From: Halomonas sp. ML-15
GTDB lineage: Bacteria; Pseudomonadota; Gammaproteobacteria; Pseudomonadales; Halomonadaceae
Direction: 5' to 3'
DNA length: 64,000 nt
NCBI RefSeq assembly: GCF_014779595.1
Contig: NZ_JACXZT010000019.1
Span: 1,307,990 to 1,371,989, forward strand
Made by a program: the position numbers and the translations under genes
Shown: positions 8,568 through 16,064 of the stretch, one piece after another
Layout: each line of letters starts with the position of its first letter
Position numbering within the stretch: position 1 is the first letter of the stretch
Notes under the pieces: generated by a model
What the model was told of the DNA's origin: nothing
Database searches by the model: none
Seen by the model: only the letters and a program-made list of their open reading frames with translations

Positions 8568-10375
8568 CCATCGACCTTACCATTGCAAGCCTCCATGCCG
8601 CCTATCGCCGCGGCACGTTGACACCGCATGCCCTGATCGAGCGGCTGCTCGACCAGGCCAATGCTCGCGGCCATGACCCCGCCTGGATCACTCGGCTGGA
8701 CCGCGATCGGCTCGAGCCCTACCTGGCGCGCCTCGAGGGGGAGTCCCCGGACAGCCTGCCGCTCTTCGGCATCCCCTTCGCCATCAAGGACAACATCGAC
8801 CTGGCCGGAGTGCCGACCACCGCCGGCTGCCCGGCCTTCGCCTACACCCCCGAGCAGAGCGCCTTCGTGGTTCAGCGGCTGATCGACGCCGGCGCCCTGC
8901 CGCTGGGCAAGACCAACCTCGACCAGTTCGCCACCGGCCTGGTCGGCGAGCGCGCCCCGGAAGAGTACGGCGTACCGGCCAACGCCTTCGACGCCGCCTA
9001 CATTCCCGGTGGCTCCAGCAGCGGCTCGGCGGTGACCACCGCCGCCGGTCAGGTGAGCTTCGCGCTGGGCACCGATACCGCCGGCTCCGGCCGGGTGCCG
9101 GCCTGCTTCCACAACCTGTTCGGCGTCAAGCCGAGCCTGGGGCTGCTCAGCACCCGCGGGGTGGTACCGGCCTGCGCCACCCTCGACACCATCAGCCTGT
9201 TCACTCTGACCGCCGACGATGCGCATACGGTCCTCCAGGTCGCAGCGGCCTACGACCCGCACTGCGAGTGGTCGCGGCGCCACGACTTCGCGATCCACGG
9301 CAAGGCCTATGGCCAGGCCCCGGCGCGCTTCCGCTTCGGGGTGCCCTATGAGAGCCAGTGGCAGACCGATACCGCCTACAGCGCCGCCATGCACGCCGCG
9401 ATTGCCCAACTGGAGGCGCTGGGTGGCGAGAAGGTCGAACTCGACGGCAGCCCGCTGCTGGCGGCGGCGCGCCTGCTCTATGAGGGGCCCTGGGTGGCCG
9501 AGCGCTACCATGCCATCCGCGGCCTGCTCGAGAGCAACCCCGCGGCGGTGCACCCGGTGACCCGTGAGATCACCCTGGGCGGCGCGACGCCGCTGGCGGT
9601 GGACGCCTTCGACGCCCGCTACCAGCTGGCCGAGTACCGGCGCCAGGCGGATGCGCTGATCGCCCGGGTCGATGTGATGCTCTCCCCCACCACCGTGACC
9701 CACCCCACCAAGGCCGAGGTGGCCGCCGACCCCATCGGCGTCAACTCGCGGCTGGGCACCTGGACCAACTTCATGAACCTGCTCGACTACAGCGCGCTGG
9801 CGGTGCCGATCGGCTTCGCTGACAGCGGCCTGCCCGTGGGGGTGACGCTGTTCGGTCCGACCTTCGCCGACCTTGGCCTGCTCAGCCTGGGCCGCGCCCT
9901 GGAGGAGCGGCTCGACCTGCCGCTGGGGGCTACTGACCTCCCCCGCCCGGCGCTACCGCCGCTCGCCCCGGCCCGGGACGGTACGCTGGAGCTGGTGGTG
10001 TGTGGCGCGCACCTCGACGGTCTGCCGCTCAATCACCAGCTCACCGAGCGTGGCGGCGTGCTGGTCGAGGCGACCACCAGCGCCCCGCGCTACCGACTCT
10101 TCGCGCTGGCCGACGGGCCGCCGGCGCGCCCGGCCATGACCCGCGACGCCGCCAACGGTGCCGCCATCGAGGTGGAGGTGTGGCGCCTGCCGATCGAGAC
10201 CCTGGGGAGTTTCCTCGCCGGCATTCCCGCGCCGCTGGGGCTGGGCCAGGTGGAGCTCGCCAGCGGCGCGTGGAAGAGTGGTTTCATCTGCAGCGCCGGA
10301 GCCCTGCATGAGGGCGGCGAGGCGACCGATGTAACCGCCTACAGCGGCTGGCGCAAATGGCTTCAGCAGCGCTAG
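8564..10375 (+). CDS. atzF: allophanate hydrolase
   Basis: A 603-residue amidase-signature enzyme that hydrolyses allophanate to two ammonia and two CO2, the last step of guanidine/urea breakdown. The Ser-cisSer-Lys triad is visible: Lys75 in IPFAIKDNIDL, cis-Ser151 in GGSSSGSA and nucleophile Ser175 in GTDTAGSGRVPA. After the amidase domain (to about residue 460) there is the C-terminal AtzF-type domain (~140 residues). ATG 8564 overlaps the carboxylase stop (ATGA), although the frame is open to 8369. It is the last gene of the operon; a strong hairpin follows 20 bases after the stop. Confidence 0.93.
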   Translation: MTIDLTIASLHAAYRRGTLTPHALIERLLDQANARGHDPAWITRLDRDRLEPYLARLEGESPDSLPLFGIPFAIKDNIDLAGVPTTAGCPAFAYTPEQSAFVVQRLIDAGALPLGKTNLDQFATGLVGERAPEEYGVPANAFDAAYIPGGSSSGSAVTTAAGQVSFALGTDTAGSGRVPACFHNLFGVKPSLGLLSTRGVVPACATLDTISLFTLTADDAHTVLQVAAAYDPHCEWSRRHDFAIHGKAYGQAPARFRFGVPYESQWQTDTAYSAAMHAAIAQLEALGGEKVELDGSPLLAAARLLYEGPWVAERYHAIRGLLESNPAAVHPVTREITLGGATPLAVDAFDARYQLAEYRRQADALIARVDVMLSPTTVTHPTKAEVAADPIGVNSRLGTWTNFMNLLDYSALAVPIGFADSGLPVGVTLFGPTFADLGLLSLGRALEERLDLPLGATDLPRPALPPLAPARDGTLELVVCGAHLDGLPLNHQLTERGGVLVEATTSAPRYRLFALADGPPARPAMTRDAANGAAIEVEVWRLPIETLGSFLAGIPAPLGLGQVELASGAWKSGFICSAGALHEGGEATDVTAYSGWRKWLQQR

Positions 10376-10395
10376 CCGGCTTATTTGACTAACAC

Positions 10396-10421
10396 AAAGG
10401 CCCCACCTTAGTGGGGCCTTT
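10396..10421. terminator. bidirectional Rho-independent terminator after atzF
   Basis: Perfect 11-bp stem (AAAGGCCCCAC / GTGGGGCCTTT) with a CTTA loop. The A-run on one side and T-run on the other allow it to act on both strands. It lies between the convergent ends of atzF (plus) and the membrane protein gene (minus). Confidence 0.9.
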
Positions 10422-10440
10422 GCAGTGACAGAGGGGGGAT

Positions 10441-11538
10441 TTAAGCCCGGCGCTTGGCGGACGCAACACTTATCACACTGACCCCTATACGCAGGAGAGG
10501 CATCAGCAACCATAGCAGCGGCGTAAGCAGCCAACGGTATACCCATCGTGCGACGACCAAAAGGGGGAAGAGCACAGCCAACCAGATCAGAAACTGGCCC
10601 AGCCATGCCGGCCAGCCGAGCCAGCGGGCGAGATTGGCGCCAAGCGCGCTGATCAAGCTGGGGTGGCGAACGACCACATAGGCGGTGCCGGCCACCGCGG
10701 CCACCTTGGCCATACGCGGCAGTGCCCCGAAGCGTCCGCCGGAGGCGACCATGCCCTGCCCCGCCCGGGCACCCTGGGCCTCGACGCTGCCCAAGCGCGC
10801 GCCTCGCGCTGTCCGCCCCGCCTTTAGCACCTTGACGGTGCTGGCCATGACCAGCAGATCGACACCGGCCCAGCCCACATCGCCTGCGCCTATCGACTCG
10901 CCGCGCCGCCACTGGCTCTCCAGGTCGCGTAGCCCACGGGTGAAGAAATCCCCCACCCCGGCTACCATGCGTTCGCCCTGCAGCCACTCCACGCGACCCT
11001 CGTCGCCGACCACAAACTGGTTGAGCAGCCCGTGGCCGTGAGACTCCAGCAACGCAATGCCCATCAGGCCGCGGCGGTAGGGGGTCAATTCCGCCACCCC
11101 AGGCGCCGGTTCGCTATCATCGCTCCACCAGTCGCTGACTTGCTGATAGCGCTCGCCAAGCCAGTGCTGTGCGCGCAGGGTGGCAATATCGTGGTCGCGG
11201 AAGTAGCTCACCGGCAGTACCGTATCCGCTCCGTAGCGCACCAGCAGATCCTGAAAGGGGGGCGACAGCCCATAATCGAGCAGCGTGCTGCGCGCAATGT
11301 CGCCGTGGCGCATCATCGCCAAGGAGGCGCTCATCCACAGCGCCTGATCCGACGCCAAGCTAAGAAAGAGCGCGTTGATCTCCGGCGACTCCTCGCGCAG
11401 TGATGGCGCAATAGCGGGAAGGGTCCGCTCAACCTCCAAGCGCACCAGCTTGGCCTCGAATGGCTCGTGAGACGCCGCCGCGGATACCACGCCAGCACTC
11501 AGCACCGCCACCAACACCATTATCTGCCAGGGCCGCAT
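10441..11538 (-). CDS. unrecognised exported/membrane protein
   Basis: A 365-residue protein that I cannot assign to a family. The N terminus is a signal peptide or anchor (RPWQIMVLVAVLSAGVVSAA). A hydrophilic central part of ~230 residues follows, with no motif I recognise. The C-terminal ~110 residues contain two to three hydrophobic helices (FLIWLAVLFPLLVVARWVYR, then LLWLLMPLLRIGVSVISV) separated by a Gly/Ala-rich stretch. ATG 11538 is preceded by GGGAGGGGAGG; the frame stays open well upstream but that part lies opposite leuA. It follows leuA on the same strand after 29 bases and ends at the shared terminator. The topology suggests an inner-membrane protein with a large periplasmic domain. 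Confidence 0.65.
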   Translation of the reverse strand: MRPWQIMVLVAVLSAGVVSAAASHEPFEAKLVRLEVERTLPAIAPSLREESPEINALFLSLASDQALWMSASLAMMRHGDIARSTLLDYGLSPPFQDLLVRYGADTVLPVSYFRDHDIATLRAQHWLGERYQQVSDWWSDDSEPAPGVAELTPYRRGLMGIALLESHGHGLLNQFVVGDEGRVEWLQGERMVAGVGDFFTRGLRDLESQWRRGESIGAGDVGWAGVDLLVMASTVKVLKAGRTARGARLGSVEAQGARAGQGMVASGGRFGALPRMAKVAAVAGTAYVVVRHPSLISALGANLARWLGWPAWLGQFLIWLAVLFPLLVVARWVYRWLLTPLLWLLMPLLRIGVSVISVASAKRRA

Positions 11539-11567
11539 GGCCTCCCCTCCCGGTCCAACATCCAGAC

Positions 11568-13274
11568 TTAGCCCAGGCTCTCGGCGGTGACGTTGGGCGC
11601 CGGCGCCTGAGTCGAGCGGTGGCGGTTGATGGCACTGATCACCGCCTTCATCGAGGCGCTGGTGATGCTCTCGTCGATGCCGACGCCGAACACCGCCTCC
11701 TCGCCGAGCCGCACTTCGACGTAGGCCACCGCCTCGGCATCCGAACCCTGTCCGCGGGAGTGCTCGTGATAGTCGATGATCTCGGCGTCGACGCCATGGG
11801 CGGCCAGGGCCTTGATAAAGGCCGCCAGCGGACCGTTGCCGGCGCCGGCAATGGTGTGGCGCTGGCCGTCCTGATCGATGGCGGCCTCCAGCGCCACCCG
11901 CGGGCTGTCGGCCTCCGACGCGAGCCGATGATTGATCAGCGCCAGTGGCGAGGTCTGCTCGAGGTACTCGTCGGCGAAGGCCTGGAAAATCATCTGTGAG
12001 GTGATCTCCTTGCTGGTGCGCTCGGCGACCTCCTGGACCACATGACTGAACTCGATCGACAGCCGGCGCGGCAGCTCGATGCCGTGCTCCTGCTCGAGCA
12101 GGTAGGAGACCCCGCCCTTGCCCGACTGGCTGTTGACGCGGATAACCGCCTCGTAGCTGCGGCCCACGTCGAGCGGGTCGATGGGCAGATAAGGCACGTC
12201 CCACACCGCCTCAGGATGCTGGCGGCGCTCGCTCATGCCCTTCTTGATGGCATCCTGGTGGGAGCCGGAGAAGGCGGTGAATACCAGGTCGCCGACATAG
12301 GGGTGCCGCGGATGCACCGGCAGCTGGTTGCAGTACTCCACCTCACGCATGATCGGCGTGATATTGGAGAAATCGAGGCCGGGATGCACTCCCTGGGTAT
12401 AGAGGTTCATGGCCAGGGTCACGATATCCACGTTGCCGGTGCGCTCGCCGTTGCCGAACAGCGTGCCCTCGACCCGGTCGGCGCCGGCCATCACCGCCAG
12501 TTCGGCGGCCGCCACCCCGGTACCGCGGTCGTTGTGGGGGTGGACGCTGACGATCAACCGGTCGCGATGATTGATATTGCGGCAGAACCACTCGATCTGA
12601 TCGGCGTAGTTGTTGGGCGTGGCAACCTCCACAGTCGCCGGCAGGTTGACGATCATCGGCTTGGCGGCGGTGGCGCCGTAGGTCTCCATCACCGCTTCGA
12701 CGATCTCCACCGCGAAATCCATCTCGGTGGAGGTGAACAGCTCCGGTGAGTACTGGAAGGTCCAGTTCGTTTCGGGGCGTGCCGCCATCAGGTCGCGAAT
12801 CTGCGCGGTGGCGTCACAGGCGATCTTGATGCACTGCGGCTTGTCGACGTTGAACACCACCCGGCGGAACATCGGATCGGTGGCGTTGTAGACGTGCACG
12901 ATGGCGTTCTTGGCACCCTGCAGCGCCTCGAAGGTGCGCTCGATAAGGTGCGGGCGCGCCTGGGTCAACACCTGGATGGTGACGTCGTCCGGCACCAGGT
13001 CCTGCTCGATCAGCTCACGCACATAGTCGAAGTCGATCTGCGAGGCCGAGGGGAACCCCACTTCGATCTCCTTGAACCCCAGCGACACCAGCATCGAGAA
13101 GAAGCGCCGCTTGCGCTCCATGTCCATGGGGTCGATCAGCGCCTGATTGCCGTCGCGCATATCCACGCTGCACCAGATCGGCGGGGTCTCGATACGCTGG
13201 TTCGGCCACTGGCGATCGGGCAGGTCAACGGCAACGAAGGGGCGGTACTTGACGGATGGGTCGCTGAGCATCAT
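11568..13274 (-). CDS. leuA: 2-isopropylmalate synthase
   Basis: A 568-residue LeuA of the long form: [20 protein letters not shown] at the N terminus, catalytic-site segment [32 protein letters not shown] and [15 protein letters not shown]. It condenses acetyl-CoA with 2-oxoisovalerate, the first committed step of leucine synthesis, with a C-terminal regulatory domain (last ~150 residues) for leucine feedback. The start is one of two adjacent ATGs (13274 and 13271); GGAG lies eight bases before 13274. The leader carries a terminator hairpin and a small ORF ending on this start codon, suggesting attenuation. No other leu genes are in the window. Confidence 0.95.
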   Translation of the reverse strand: MMLSDPSVKYRPFVAVDLPDRQWPNQRIETPPIWCSVDMRDGNQALIDPMDMERKRRFFSMLVSLGFKEIEVGFPSASQIDFDYVRELIEQDLVPDDVTIQVLTQARPHLIERTFEALQGAKNAIVHVYNATDPMFRRVVFNVDKPQCIKIACDATAQIRDLMAARPETNWTFQYSPELFTSTEMDFAVEIVEAVMETYGATAAKPMIVNLPATVEVATPNNYADQIEWFCRNINHRDRLIVSVHPHNDRGTGVAAAELAVMAGADRVEGTLFGNGERTGNVDIVTLAMNLYTQGVHPGLDFSNITPIMREVEYCNQLPVHPRHPYVGDLVFTAFSGSHQDAIKKGMSERRQHPEAVWDVPYLPIDPLDVGRSYEAVIRVNSQSGKGGVSYLLEQEHGIELPRRLSIEFSHVVQEVAERTSKEITSQMIFQAFADEYLEQTSPLALINHRLASEADSPRVALEAAIDQDGQRHTIAGAGNGPLAAFIKALAAHGVDAEIIDYHEHSRGQGSDAEAVAYVEVRLGEEAVFGVGIDESITSASMKAVISAINRHRSTQAPAPNVTAESLG

Positions 13275-13456
13275 GGCGTAATCTCCAGGGCGTGGGGGCA
13301 AGGTATGGACGAACGAAAACGCCCCGAGCGCAGTGGGCGCATCGGGGCGTAGATAGCAGCAGAAGCGCGGCGCTTAGCAGCGCCAGCGACCTGTCGACGA
13401 GTGACGACGCACTCGGCGTTGAAGGCTGCATCAGCAGTAAAACGGTAGTAAGACAT
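13271..13456 (-). CDS. candidate leuA leader ORF (61 aa)
   Basis: A small frame starting at ATG 13456 with GAGGG five bases upstream, running through the leader terminator and ending at a TGA that overlaps the leuA start (ATGA). The peptide begins [16 protein letters not shown] and is Arg/Ala-rich with few leucines, so it is not a classic Leu-rich leader. In the overlapping frame the run [12 protein letters not shown] lies just before the terminator stem, but that frame has no well-placed ATG with a Shine-Dalgarno and does not stop before leuA. Either frame could link translation to read-through. Whether either peptide is made is unproven. Confidence 0.35.
   Translation of the reverse strand: MSYYRFTADAAFNAECVVTRRQVAGAAKRRASAAIYAPMRPLRSGRFRSSIPCPHALEITP
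13312..13350 (-). terminator. terminator hairpin in the leuA leader (attenuator)
   Basis: On the minus strand ACGCCCCGA pairs with TCGGGGCGT (9 bp), an inner GCGC/GCGC stem closes a CCACT loop, and TTTT follows at once. It lies about 40 bases before the leuA start, inside the leader rather than after a gene, which is the position of a transcription attenuator. Upstream GGCGCT and AGCGCC could form a competing structure. Confidence 0.75.
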
Positions 13457-13630
13457 TTCAACCCTCAGCGTAGCGTGACTATCAAGATGCGGTGCGCGGC
13501 ACCGCCCGGCGCGATCAGCGGCCGGCTAGTAGTCGTAGGGCTAGGCGTAGGCGAAGAAATGTCATATCCATACGCATAGAAAATCAGGCTAGCGCCAGCG
13601 TGTCAAGCTTCATCGCCGTCGCCGGGCGAT

Positions 13631-13978
13631 TTAGCCCCGCTTCAGGGCCTCCCGGTCACGCCACAGGAGCAGCAACTCCTCGGGCATTCGCTGCTCGTCG
13701 AGCTCCGCGGACCACTGGCAGCGACCCTCGGCATCCTCGACGGCGAGGTGGAAAATGCGCTGGTCGGCGGCCACCGTTACCCGCGTCTCCGCCGCACGCC
13801 TCGCGGCCTCCGTGAGCAGGTCCAGCAGCCGTTCGCGCTGGGCGTCATCGAGCCGATCGCAGCGAATGTAGCGTGGCTTAGCCAGTCCGGGGATGTGCGC
13901 GATGCCGCCCTGGCGACGCAGGCTAAGGCAGCTGGAAACGTCCAGCGAAGGCGGCCCGCCCCCCACATCGCCGCTCAT
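13631..13978 (-). CDS. emfourin-type inhibitor of the adjacent protealysin-like protease
   Basis: A 115-residue cytoplasmic protein with no signal peptide. Size, position and sequence (RQGGIAHIPGLAKPRYIRCD, then a helical LLDLLTEAARRAA and a C-terminal strand region ending LLLLWRDREALKRG) match the emfourin family, which are slow tight-binding inhibitors of protealysin-like M4 peptidases encoded next to them. It begins 22 bases after the protease stop codon, so both are very likely co-transcribed. The pairing with a neighbouring M4 protease is the strongest evidence. The inhibitor role here is inferred. Confidence 0.78.
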   Translation of the reverse strand: MSGDVGGGPPSLDVSSCLSLRRQGGIAHIPGLAKPRYIRCDRLDDAQRERLLDLLTEAARRAAETRVTVAADQRIFHLAVEDAEGRCQWSAELDEQRMPEELLLLWRDREALKRG

Positions 13979-14000
13979 GGCGCAGTCTCTCGCACGGTCA

Positions 14001-15050
14001 TCAGCGGGTCACCGCCACACCGACGCCTCGCCACGCATCGCGGACCGCCAGCCACTCGCGGCCACCCTGCCCATGCCGCTGCGCGGCGTTATCCAGCGTC
14101 AAGGCAGCAAAGGCCATGAAGTCGCTCTCAGGCTCAAGGCGCTCATCCAGCAAGGTGGCATACCACAACGGACCAGCGACATCCCAGGCATGGCCACCCA
14201 GCGTCATGGCCAGCAGATGGAAAGCCCGGTTGGGAATGCCGGAGTTGATATGCACGCCACCGTTATCCTCCTGGGTCTCGACAAAATCGCGCATATGCCC
14301 TGGCTGGGGATCACGCCCCAGCAGCGGATCATCATAGGCGCTGCCGGGGTCGGCCATGGAACGCAGGGCACGTCCCTCGACACGCTCGGTGAATAGCCCT
14401 TCGCCGATCAGCCAGTCGGCTTCCTCGACGCGCTGCCCCATCCGGTACTGCTTGACCAGGCTGCCGAATACATCCGACAGTGACTCGTTGAGCGCCCCCG
14501 CTTGGTTGGCGTAAACCAGATCCGCTTCATGCTGGATCACGCCATGGGTCAGTTCGTGGGCAATGATGTCCAGCGCAATGGTGAAGCGATTGAACAACTC
14601 CCCATCGCCATCACCAAAGACCATCTGAGTACCGTCCCAGAAGGCGTTTTCGTAGTCGCGACCGAAATGCACCGTCGCCCGTAGCGCCATCCCCCGGTCG
14701 TCGATGGAGTGACGCCCGTGTGTCTCCCAGAAATAGCGATAGGTCGCCCCGAGGCCATGATAGGCTTCGTCGATAGCAGCATCGCCACTGTCGGCCTCGT
14801 CGCCCTCACGCCTCACCAGTTGCCCTGGCAGCTCCTGCTGCTGCCGTGCAGAGTGCACGAAGCGCGCCGGGACGCCTCGCTGTGAACTCCGCTTAGGCGA
14901 GTGCGGCGCTGCCGTGCGGGCTCTAAACCGCTGGTCGGCAAGCAACGTATGTTGGGCACACTCGCGCAGTCGCGGGCTACCTCCGGAAGCGATGCGTTCG
15001 AGCAGATAGGGCGGCAAGAACGGCCGCGACACTTGCTGATAGTCGGTCAT
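14001..15050 (-). CDS. protealysin-like M4 metalloprotease
   Basis: A 349-residue thermolysin-family peptidase. It has the zinc motif HELTH followed by the third ligand Glu in GALNESLSD, and the substrate-binding His in DNGGVHINSG. There is no signal peptide. Instead the N terminus carries a short precursor segment with PPYLLERIA, the hallmark of the protealysin subgroup, which are intracellular or released by unusual routes and mature by autocatalytic removal of the propeptide. The first gene of a two-gene unit, it is followed by the emfourin-type inhibitor. ATG 15050 is the natural start, because the propeptide motif lies directly behind it. Confidence 0.88.
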   Translation of the reverse strand: MTDYQQVSRPFLPPYLLERIASGGSPRLRECAQHTLLADQRFRARTAAPHSPKRSSQRGVPARFVHSARQQQELPGQLVRREGDEADSGDAAIDEAYHGLGATYRYFWETHGRHSIDDRGMALRATVHFGRDYENAFWDGTQMVFGDGDGELFNRFTIALDIIAHELTHGVIQHEADLVYANQAGALNESLSDVFGSLVKQYRMGQRVEEADWLIGEGLFTERVEGRALRSMADPGSAYDDPLLGRDPQPGHMRDFVETQEDNGGVHINSGIPNRAFHLLAMTLGGHAWDVAGPLWYATLLDERLEPESDFMAFAALTLDNAAQRHGQGGREWLAVRDAWRGVGVAVTR

Positions 15051-15143
15051 AGCTCAGGTCCCAGTCAGTCCATGACAGTTGCTCACCGATGGCATATCCA
15101 CCGGCCTCTCTCCATGAGGCTCGCGTCTCTTATAAAGGTTCCG

Positions 15144-15974
15144 TCACCGCTCCCTCTGCTGCAGCAGCGCCTCCATCCGCGTCAGCTGGTCGCGAAGCTC
15201 GCGCACGTCGCTGCGCAGGCCGTGGAGCTCGGCGGCTTCACCCTCGCCGCTTTCGAGCTCCATCAGAGTGTTCTCCTTCTGCATCACGTCGAGCACGATG
15301 CCGATCATCATATTGAGAAAGATAAAGGCGTTGAGAAAGATGAATGACAGGAAGTAGATCCAGCTGTAACCGTAGTGCTCCATGGTCGGATAGAGCACCG
15401 CGGTAGCCCAGCTCTCGAAGGTTGCCACCTGGAACAGGGTCAGCATGGCCAACGAGATATTGCCCCACAGGCTCTCGTCGACGTCGTGGAACAGGAAGCT
15501 GCCGACCGCGGCATAGATGTAGAAAATGATGAACATCAACAGCGCCACATAGCCCATCCTGGGGATCGACTTGAATAGCGCCGAGACCAGCATGCGCAGC
15601 TCGGGAATCATCGACACCAGACGCAGCACGCGGAAGATCCGCAGCAAGCGCGCCAGCAGCACCATCTCCGAATCCTCCAGCGGGATCAGGCTGGCGGTGA
15701 CGATGACGAAATCGAAGATGTTCCAGCCTTTCTTGAAGAAGTCGCGCAAGCGCTTCTCCGCGGCCATGCGAATCAGGATTTCGATCAGGAAGAAACCGGT
15801 GACCGCCATATCGAAGAGGCGCATCACCTGCTCGAAGCGGTTGGCCTCTTCATAGGTCTTGGCCCCCACCAGCAGCGCCGAGACGATGATGATGGCGATC
15901 ACACAGGTTTCGAAGATCTTGTTACTGCGCAGACGCTCGAAGCGCGCCTGCCAGGTAGTGAAGGGTTGGCTCAT
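15144..15974 (-). CDS. voltage-gated sodium channel, single-domain (BacNav type)
   Basis: A 276-residue ion-transport protein with six membrane segments. The S4 sensor has arginines every third residue (R109, R112, R115, R118 in ARLLRIFRVLR). The pore helix and filter read ATFESWAT (residues 184-191), comparable to the LESWAS/LESWSM filters of NaChBac-type channels. S6 is FIFLNAFIFLNMMIGIVLDV. The C-terminal ~40 residues are a charged coiled coil (LHGLRSDVRELRDQLTRMEALL), as in channels that assemble as tetramers through this tail. A Phe at filter position 186 replaces the common Leu. In related marine and alkaliphilic bacteria these channels serve motility and pH homeostasis; the role here is inferred. 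Confidence 0.88.
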   Translation of the reverse strand: MSQPFTTWQARFERLRSNKIFETCVIAIIIVSALLVGAKTYEEANRFEQVMRLFDMAVTGFFLIEILIRMAAEKRLRDFFKKGWNIFDFVIVTASLIPLEDSEMVLLARLLRIFRVLRLVSMIPELRMLVSALFKSIPRMGYVALLMFIIFYIYAAVGSFLFHDVDESLWGNISLAMLTLFQVATFESWATAVLYPTMEHYGYSWIYFLSFIFLNAFIFLNMMIGIVLDVMQKENTLMELESGEGEAAELHGLRSDVRELRDQLTRMEALLQQRER

Positions 15975-16064
15975 GGGGTAACACCCGGGTCGCTCACTGA
16001 CGCCGAAAGGGCGCGCTATAATAGCATAATCCCCGTTTCTGCACTCACGCCCGGACGCCGAGAT

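Noticed and set aside
8291..9703. 470-codon minus-strand open frame opposite atzF
   Set aside because: Antisense shadow; no start signal or motif.
16012..16026. TATAAT-like palindrome before the sodium-channel gene
   Set aside because: A possible -10 element for the minus strand (TATTAT) but no acceptable -35 at the right distance; too weak to annotate.
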